Assembly (NCBI GenBank): GCA_002779045.1
Contig: PEXO01000439.1
Coordinates: 1,830 to 18,648, forward strand
Length of the DNA stretch: 16,819 nucleotides
Reading direction: 5' to 3'
Origin: Elusimicrobia bacterium CG08_land_8_20_14_0_20_59_10
GTDB taxonomy: Bacteria; Elusimicrobiota; Elusimicrobia; Elusimicrobiales; UBA9959
A program made the position numbers and the translations under genes. Of the stretch, positions 11,830-16,819 are shown one piece after another; the stretch's first letter is position 1; the number at the start of each line of letters is the position of its first letter. Under the pieces are notes generated by a model. The model saw only the letters and a program-made list of their open reading frames with translations, was not told the DNA's origin and did not search any database.

Positions 11830-13725
11830 ATGGTAAAGAAATGGGAAATAGCCCCGGCGCCTAACGATAAGAACCCCGGCCGCCATAAGCTCCTGATAAA
11901 AGGGGAGATGAAGGATATCTTCCTGATAGTGAAGAAGCTTGGCAGTCTTTGTTCCAGGCCTGAAAAAACCTCCGGCGCCTTTAACTTCATAATCTACCTT
12001 TCCAAGTTCGAGATGGATGTGATGGCCAAGCTCAAGGCTGTCACCGCCGAGCTTGGGGCTATCCAGCAGGAGCAGGAACAGGTAAGCCCCGCCGCCTTCC
12101 AGGATGAACCGGCGCCTTTCGAACTGCCTGTACCTATGCTGAACATAGAACCGGCGCCTTTCGAACTGCCTGTACCTAAGCTGAACATAGAGCCGGCGCC
12201 CAGGGCTTCGGCGCCCCCCGGGGTCCAAAGGCCCGTCCCGGCTCCCGCGCCCCAGCCTGCTCCCGCGCCGGCCCCTGAGCCCTCTAAACCTGCGCCGGCA
12301 CAAACTCCGGCGCCGCAGCCTGCCCCTGTCCCGGAGCCCGCGCCCGCCGCGGAGCCGCCGAAGCCGGCCCCGCAGCCGACCGCACCCTCGGCTCATCCCG
12401 GCACAACGCAGCCCCGTATGAATTTTGTGCCCTCGGCCACCACCCGCCTGAAGAAAGAGGACGTTCCCGATCCCTCTCCGGAGCCTGCTGCGGCCGCAGC
12501 CCCGGTTAAGGCCGCCCCGGCGGCTTCCAAGATTAAGGCAAAGTGGTCCATGGAGCTTCCGCTCATCCCCACCTATACCTTCCAGTCCCTGGTGGCGGGT
12601 TCGCATAACCGCTTCGCGCATGCCGCCGCTATGGCGGTAGTTGAAAATCCCGGGACGATCTATAATCCCCTGCTGCTGTTCGGCGTGCCGGGCACGGGCA
12701 AGACGCATTTCGTCAACGCCGTTTCCAACGGTCTTTCCGCTTCCATAGGACAGAGCAATATCTTCGTTACCGACGGTGTTAAATTTTCACGCGGCGTGGA
12801 GCTGGCTATAAAGGACGGCGGCATCGCCAGGCTTGACGAGATGTTCTCCCGCATAAAAGCCCTGATAATCGACGATGCGCATCTGTTGATGGTCTCCGAC
12901 GCGAACAAAAAATACATTTCAAAATGGCTTAACGATTTTGTTTCCCAAAACAAGCAGGTGATGGTGACCTCTGTCTTCCCGCCCAAGGCGCTGGCCGGGC
13001 TGGAGCAGGCGGTGAATTTCCAGTTCACCCAGGGCTGGATGGTGGACCTGAAGAAGCCGCCGCCGCAGACCTATAAGGTGATACTCAACCAGCTTCTGCA
13101 AGGCATGGATGTCAACCTGTCCGAAGCCGAGCTGGGGCAGATCTTTGCGCAGAACCTGATGCCTTTCGGAGAGGCTGTGATGACGCTTGAGAGTATGAAA
13201 AAACTGGAGAAGTTCGTGGCGGGTTCCATGAACAACCCCACGCACGCGGAGCTCCTGGAGATGCTGCTCGGTCTAAAGGAAGTGGCGCCGGCGCCGCCCT
13301 CCGAAGAAGAGCTTGCCGCAGCGGCTTCCTGGCAGCCGGCCGCGCATGATGCCTGGTTCAAGTGGGGCATGTCCTACCCGCGGGGCCTCAAGCGGGAAGC
13401 GCAGTACGCCCTGTGCGCGCTTCATACCAGGGCCAAAGAGCTGGGCATGAACACCGAATGGAAGCAGGTCTTCATGCAGGAATATAACGCGGACGAGATA
13501 TACGGCACGCCGTTCAGTATCGGGAATTATGCCAGCCAGCAGAACGTCAACGGCGTACTGGTGCTCGGTCCCCAGCCTTCCTCGGCTATCGGCGCGCAGG
13601 AACCGGAGTTCCGGCACCTGACCTTCAAGATACTCGACAGTTTCCTGATCAAGAACGCCTGGCTGCCGGCAGCTAACCTTAAATCGCAGGCGCACTATAA
13701 CAAGGCGCTCATGGACCTGGTCTGA
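11830..13725 (+). CDS. DnaA-like AAA+ ATPase lacking DNA-binding domain, with novel flanking domains
   Basis: A 631-aa protein. Residues 1-85 form a small folded-looking domain (HKLLIKGEMKDIFLIVKKL, FNFIIYLSKFEMDVM). Residues about 86-235 are a Pro/Ala linker. Residues about 238-480 closely follow DnaA domain III: YTFQSLVAGSHNRFAHAAAM, Walker A GVPGTGKT (285-292), Walker B LIIDDAH (345-351) and sensor I VMVTS (377-381). Where DnaA has the LRSRF arginine finger this protein has VNFQF (395-399), and where DnaA has the sensor-II NIRELEGAL it has PFGEAVMTL, so both arginines are absent. DnaA's helix-turn-helix domain IV is missing. Instead, about 505-631 is an unfamiliar domain (WFKWGMSYPRGLKREAQYAL, VLVLGPQPS). 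It therefore binds ATP but probably is not the replication initiator. It lies 14 bases after the disordered-protein gene and 3 bases before the kinase gene. Confidence 0.85.
   Translation: MVKKWEIAPAPNDKNPGRHKLLIKGEMKDIFLIVKKLGSLCSRPEKTSGAFNFIIYLSKFEMDVMAKLKAVTAELGAIQQEQEQVSPAAFQDEPAPFELPVPMLNIEPAPFELPVPKLNIEPAPRASAPPGVQRPVPAPAPQPAPAPAPEPSKPAPAQTPAPQPAPVPEPAPAAEPPKPAPQPTAPSAHPGTTQPRMNFVPSATTRLKKEDVPDPSPEPAAAAAPVKAAPAASKIKAKWSMELPLIPTYTFQSLVAGSHNRFAHAAAMAVVENPGTIYNPLLLFGVPGTGKTHFVNAVSNGLSASIGQSNIFVTDGVKFSRGVELAIKDGGIARLDEMFSRIKALIIDDAHLLMVSDANKKYISKWLNDFVSQNKQVMVTSVFPPKALAGLEQAVNFQFTQGWMVDLKKPPPQTYKVILNQLLQGMDVNLSEAELGQIFAQNLMPFGEAVMTLESMKKLEKFVAGSMNNPTHAELLEMLLGLKEVAPAPPSEEELAAAASWQPAAHDAWFKWGMSYPRGLKREAQYALCALHTRAKELGMNTEWKQVFMQEYNADEIYGTPFSIGNYASQQNVNGVLVLGPQPSSAIGAQEPEFRHLTFKILDSFLIKNAWLPAANLKSQAHYNKALMDLV
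12106..12189 (+). repeat. Two tandem 42-bp copies in the linker of the DnaA-like gene
   Basis: Copies at 12106-12147 and 12148-12189 differ by a single base (Met versus Lys codon). They encode EPAPFELPVP-(M/K)-LNI twice. The near identity implies a recent duplication. The hydrophobic FELPVPxLNI piece inside an otherwise bland linker could be a docking motif. Confidence 0.9.
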
Positions 13726-13728
13726 CGC

Positions 13729-15657
13729 ATGGGAAATGAACTCATGGCGGCTGTGGTTATCGGCGCTGCCGGGGCGTTCGGCGCCTACTGGTACCTCAAA
13801 TTCAAATGCGTGCTGCCTATAGAGAGCGGCCGGGAGGCCTCGCAGCAGGCTTTTGGGGATTTTACTTCCTTCGTGCGGGAAACACTGGAACGCGCCTATG
13901 CCCCGGAACAGGCGGAGCATTACGGGGACCTGGTCAACTATTACCTGATACGGCTGCATAAGGCCTTCCCGGACAGTTCCATGCTGGTGTTCGAGAAGGG
14001 CCGCGGCCAGTGGCAGCTGGTAAACTACCTGAAAAACTTCAAGATGGAGCCTAAGCTGCTGACCTCCTATAAGTGGAGCGCCCTGGACCGCAGCTCCGTC
14101 GAGGGGGAGCTGCTGCGCTTCGACGACGTGCGCGCCGGGGATTACCAGGCGATGGAGGAACTGTTCTCCGTTTTCGATATCAAGTCGGCGCTGCTGTGCC
14201 CGTTCCAGCCTTCCGGAGGGGCGCCGGAGAGGCTGATAGTGTTCGGCGCCGGGAGCCCGGCGCAGTTCGACGCGGCGCAGCCCTACCTGCGCTTCATCGC
14301 CTCGCAGCTTAGTTCCATCTCCCGGGTCTCCGACCGGGTGTTCGAGCTCAGGAAGGAGGCGGACGGTCTCAGGAACGAGGTGAACGCCGTGGTGAGGGAA
14401 CTGGACGTGGCTGGTTCCCGCCTGATACAGCGCGCGCGGGAGCGCAAGGCCCTTTACGAAGTGGTCACCAGGGTGACAGGCCCCGGTGACGACGAGCAGA
14501 ACGGCTGCGCGGCCATACTCAACATCGTCGCCAAGATAGTAGAGGCCGATATCGCGGCTTCGCTCCTCTTCGACGAGGCGAAGAACGAACTGGTGGTAAG
14601 TCCCGGCTCCTTCGGCATAACCGACGCGGACCGCATGCTCTACAGCATCCCGGTGAGCAACCAGGCCTCTTCTTCGGTGCGCACCTTCCTTACCCGCAAG
14701 CCTTTTATAACCGCCGACGCGCAGAACGACCCCGACGTGCTGACCCGCTACGCCAAGCTCTGGGACGTACATTCGCTGATGATAGTGCCTATCTGCCTGC
14801 GCGACCGCATAATAGGCGTGCTGCGCGTGGGCAGCCGCCGCATAGATTTCTTCACCCCCGACCAGCTGGAATTCCTTACGATAATCGCCGACGAGCTGGC
14901 GATAATAATAGAGATGGTCACGCTCTACGAGAACATCTCCAGGAAGGCGCAGGAACTGGCGCAGCTCAATAAGCTCAAGGACGAATTCCTCTCCACGGTG
15001 AGCCATGAGCTGAAGACCCCGCTTACTACGATAAAAGGCTTCGTCTCGGTGATCCTGAGCGGCGAGGTGGGGCCGCTCAACGAACAGCAGTCCAACTTCC
15101 TGGCAGTGGTCGACCAGTCCGTCAACAGGCTGACCCACCTCATCTCCAACCTGCTGGACCTTTCCAGGCTCAACGGCAAAGTGGAGATGGAATTCCAGAA
15201 GACGGACCTTAAAGAACTGGTGCGCGAATCTGTTTCCACGATGCAGCTTAAGGCCCGCGAAAAGAAGGTCTCCCTTTCCAACGCGGTGGATAAGGAACTG
15301 CCGGTGGTGCAGGCGGATAACCGCTGGATAGGGCAGGTTATAGATAACCTGCTGCTGAACGCGATCAAGTACGCCGGAAGCGGCGCGAAGGTGAGCATCA
15401 GCGGCACCGACAAGGGCGAGGCCGTGGTCATCTGCGTGGAGGATAACGGTCCCGGCATACCGCCGGAAGAGCAGAAGATGGTCTTCGACAAGTTCTACAG
15501 GGGCAGGGCCAGCATCAACCAGGTGCCGGGCACGGGCCTGGGGCTCGCCATTTCGAAGTCCGTGGTGGAAAAGCACGGCGGGAAGATCTGGCTGGAGTCA
15601 AAGCCCGGCCTCGGTTCCAAATTCTGTTTCGCCCTGCCCGTGTCCAAGGAAAACTAA
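13729..15657 (+). CDS. Membrane-anchored GAF-domain sensor histidine kinase
   Basis: A 642-aa sensor kinase starting 3 bases after the DnaA-like gene. A short hydrophobic helix (about 6-24, MAAVVIGAAGAFGAYWYL) is the only membrane segment. A GAF-like region (about 75-195) is followed by a coiled coil (about 200-240) and a clearer GAF domain (about 240-395: VVTRVTGP, EADIAASLLFDEA, MIVPICLRDRIIGVLRVGS). HisKA has H426 in LSTVSHELKTPLTTIKGF. The ATPase domain has the N box DNLLLNAIKYA (539-549), G1 DNGPGIP (572-578), FDKFYR (586-591) and G2 GTGLGLA (601-607), all intact, so it should be active. No receiver domain is fused, and no response regulator gene lies in the window. The signal sensed is unknown; the large cytoplasmic part suggests an internal cue. 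Co-transcription with the ATPase gene is very likely. Confidence 0.92.
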   Translation: MGNELMAAVVIGAAGAFGAYWYLKFKCVLPIESGREASQQAFGDFTSFVRETLERAYAPEQAEHYGDLVNYYLIRLHKAFPDSSMLVFEKGRGQWQLVNYLKNFKMEPKLLTSYKWSALDRSSVEGELLRFDDVRAGDYQAMEELFSVFDIKSALLCPFQPSGGAPERLIVFGAGSPAQFDAAQPYLRFIASQLSSISRVSDRVFELRKEADGLRNEVNAVVRELDVAGSRLIQRARERKALYEVVTRVTGPGDDEQNGCAAILNIVAKIVEADIAASLLFDEAKNELVVSPGSFGITDADRMLYSIPVSNQASSSVRTFLTRKPFITADAQNDPDVLTRYAKLWDVHSLMIVPICLRDRIIGVLRVGSRRIDFFTPDQLEFLTIIADELAIIIEMVTLYENISRKAQELAQLNKLKDEFLSTVSHELKTPLTTIKGFVSVILSGEVGPLNEQQSNFLAVVDQSVNRLTHLISNLLDLSRLNGKVEMEFQKTDLKELVRESVSTMQLKAREKKVSLSNAVDKELPVVQADNRWIGQVIDNLLLNAIKYAGSGAKVSISGTDKGEAVVICVEDNGPGIPPEEQKMVFDKFYRGRASINQVPGTGLGLAISKSVVEKHGGKIWLESKPGLGSKFCFALPVSKEN

Positions 15658-15667
15658 AGCGCCGTAC

Positions 15668-15696
15668 GGTGCCGGGGCGACAGCGCCGGCGACCGG
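15668..15696. other. GC-rich hairpin between the kinase and lipoprotein genes
   Basis: Inside the 60-base gap, GCCGGGGC and GCGCCGGC pair around GACA with one mismatch, extended by GGT/ACC. No T-run follows, so it is not a terminator. It may stabilise or process the transcript between the two genes. Confidence 0.35.
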
Positions 15697-15717
15697 AGTA
15701 TAACAGGAGTCAAGGTT

Positions 15718-16819
15718 ATGAAAAGATCCGCGATAAAACTCACGTTTTTATCCTCCCTGCTCGTGCTCGGCGCCTGCGCCGGGGGGCCGGTGCGCGGCCG
15801 GGTGGCATCTTCACCGGAGATGCTGGTTGTGGAAGGTTCTGCTCCGCACAATAGCAATGACCTTTCCGTGGGGCGCAGCGCCGCGCTGCTGGATGCGCAG
15901 AAGAACGCCGTGCGCAGGATAGCGGAGCTTTTTCTGGACGAGACCGCGCGTGCCGAGAACTACACGGTCCTTGAGAAAGGGCTGCTCAAGGCCCCGCAGC
16001 TTTACGTGGCCAAGTATAAAGTTCTTTCCGAGGGGCCCGACGGCCAGTTCTACCGGGAAACGCTCCGTGTATGGGTCCATCTCGACAAGGTGATTTCAAC
16101 GCTGCGCGACCTTAACCTTTACGGCGGGCCGGTCGCCAGGCCGCGCGCCGCGCTGATCTCGCGCGAGAACGGCGGCGGTTCCGCTTTCTCCTCGGCTTTC
16201 CAGACGGCGCTCGCCAGGAATTCCATAATAGCCATAGAGGATTTTCCGTTCACGAAGGACAAGAACGCGGCCTCCGCTCCCGACGGGGTGCTGCTTGAAG
16301 CGGCTTCCGCGGCCGGCGCGGACCTGCTGCTGTCCGCCACCGCAACGGCTTCCTCCTTGATGTATGGCGGGGGGCTCGCCTCCGGCTTTTTCCCTTCGCG
16401 GGCCGACGCCTCAGTGAAGGTTTACGATGTGCGCACCGGGGCCGTGCTGTTCCTCGTGGCCAGGCAGGGCAGCGCCATTGATTCCTCCGAGGCGGCGTCT
16501 TTCGCCAAGTCGCTGTCCTCCGCGGGCGAGGTGCTGGCGAAGGAAACCATGGTGAAGGCAGGGCACTTCCTTAAGACCGACGCCCCGGTGCTGGTGAAGG
16601 TTTCCGGGCTGAACGGAATAGAGGCGCTTGAAAAGATCAAGGAGCATTTTTCCAGGCTCGAAGTAAAGGCGCTCCGCCTGCAAAGCTATTCGGAGGGGGA
16701 GGCCGTTTTTTCGGTGGTGCCGAACCGCCCGGACACGCAGGAATTAGCCAGCGCCGCGCTGCGCGGGGATTTTATGACCCTTGAGCTGGAGGGGACTTCC
16801 CCGCAGGAGATAGTATTTT
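15718..16819 (+). CDS. Lipoprotein with FlgT-like N-terminal domain (3' end cut by window)
   Basis: The frame starts at the ATG at 15718, preceded by AGGAG (15705-15709) at 8-base spacing, and stays open to the last base, giving 367 residues without a stop. The N-terminus is a lipoprotein signal: MKRSAIKLTFLSSLLVLGAC with a lipobox LGAC, so C20 would be lipidated. Residues about 37-140 follow the pattern of FlgT-like N-terminal domains: VVEGSAP, then GRSAALLDAQKNAVRRIAEL and YRETLRVWVHLDKVISTL. Residues about 145-280 resemble an alpha/beta domain (ALISRENGGG, GADLLLSATATASS, VKVYDVRTGAVLF), as in proteins with a CsgG/TolB-like second part. In flagellated bacteria FlgT builds the motor ring, but such domains also occur in envelope lipoproteins of non-flagellated bacteria. 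No flagellar gene is adjacent, so I call it an envelope lipoprotein only. Confidence 0.8.
   Translation, partial: MKRSAIKLTFLSSLLVLGACAGGPVRGRVASSPEMLVVEGSAPHNSNDLSVGRSAALLDAQKNAVRRIAELFLDETARAENYTVLEKGLLKAPQLYVAKYKVLSEGPDGQFYRETLRVWVHLDKVISTLRDLNLYGGPVARPRAALISRENGGGSAFSSAFQTALARNSIIAIEDFPFTKDKNAASAPDGVLLEAASAAGADLLLSATATASSLMYGGGLASGFFPSRADASVKVYDVRTGAVLFLVARQGSAIDSSEAASFAKSLSSAGEVLAKETMVKAGHFLKTDAPVLVKVSGLNGIEALEKIKEHFSRLEVKALRLQSYSEGEAVFSVVPNRPDTQELASAALRGDFMTLELEGTSPQEIVF

Noticed and set aside
11830..13725. Annotation as the replication initiator DnaA
   Set aside because: DNA-binding domain IV, the arginine finger and the sensor-II arginine are missing, and unrelated domains flank the AAA+ core.
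13273..15576. Minus-strand open frame of 767 codons opposite the histidine kinase gene
   Set aside because: The composition (His, Arg, Leu, Gly, Val) is typical of an antisense frame of a GC-rich gene, and the + strand carries intact HisKA and ATPase motifs.

Overview
The window is GC-rich bacterial DNA, and every gene I can support lies on the + strand. The codon style (many ATA isoleucine and AAG lysine codons in a GC-rich background), small secreted proteins, HEAT-repeat proteins and long Pro/Ala linkers look to me like an uncultured member of the Elusimicrobiota or a neighbouring phylum. That placement is an impression from style only; there is no rRNA or other phylogenetic marker here.

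Region 1 (1-6399) looks accessory. The tail of an unknown gene is followed by a 621-aa protein with two PD-(D/E)XK-like nuclease signatures, an exported trypsin/V8-like serine protease closed by a terminator, and a 226-aa secreted protein. That secreted protein has a near-consensus promoter and a long, structured 5' leader. Next come a 437-aa AlbA_2/Schlafen-like ATP-binding regulator and a 256-aa protein ending in a DUF559/Vsr-like nuclease domain. Independent terminators show that the protease gene and the secreted-protein gene are separate transcription units.

Region 2 (6400-7565) is a scar. A visibly AT-richer fragment of a HEAT-repeat/Ig-like gene has lost its 5' end and is followed by about 200 bases without a gene. 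Then comes a compact, self-contained small-RNA gene: sigma70-type promoter, two GC-rich hairpins and an intrinsic terminator, about 80 nt in all. I do not recognise this RNA.

Region 3 (7566-16819) is a dense run of co-oriented genes. An MtaB-type tRNA methylthiotransferase starts at a GTG that appears leaderless. It overlaps by 4 bases a zinc-ribbon/membrane/HEAT protein. After a promoter come a 666-aa, mostly disordered Pro/Glu/Ala protein with a small C-terminal domain; a 631-aa protein built around a DnaA-type AAA+ domain; a GAF-type sensor histidine kinase; and a lipoprotein with a FlgT-like N-terminal domain, cut by the window edge.

The most interesting part is the 9815-15657 set. The DnaA-like ATPase keeps Walker A and B but lacks the arginine finger, the sensor-II arginine and DnaA's DNA-binding domain, and it has unfamiliar domains at both ends. 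It is flanked within a few bases by the disordered protein and by a histidine kinase with no response regulator nearby. I infer that these three proteins work together in a signalling or cell-organisation system; the actual role cannot be read from the sequence.
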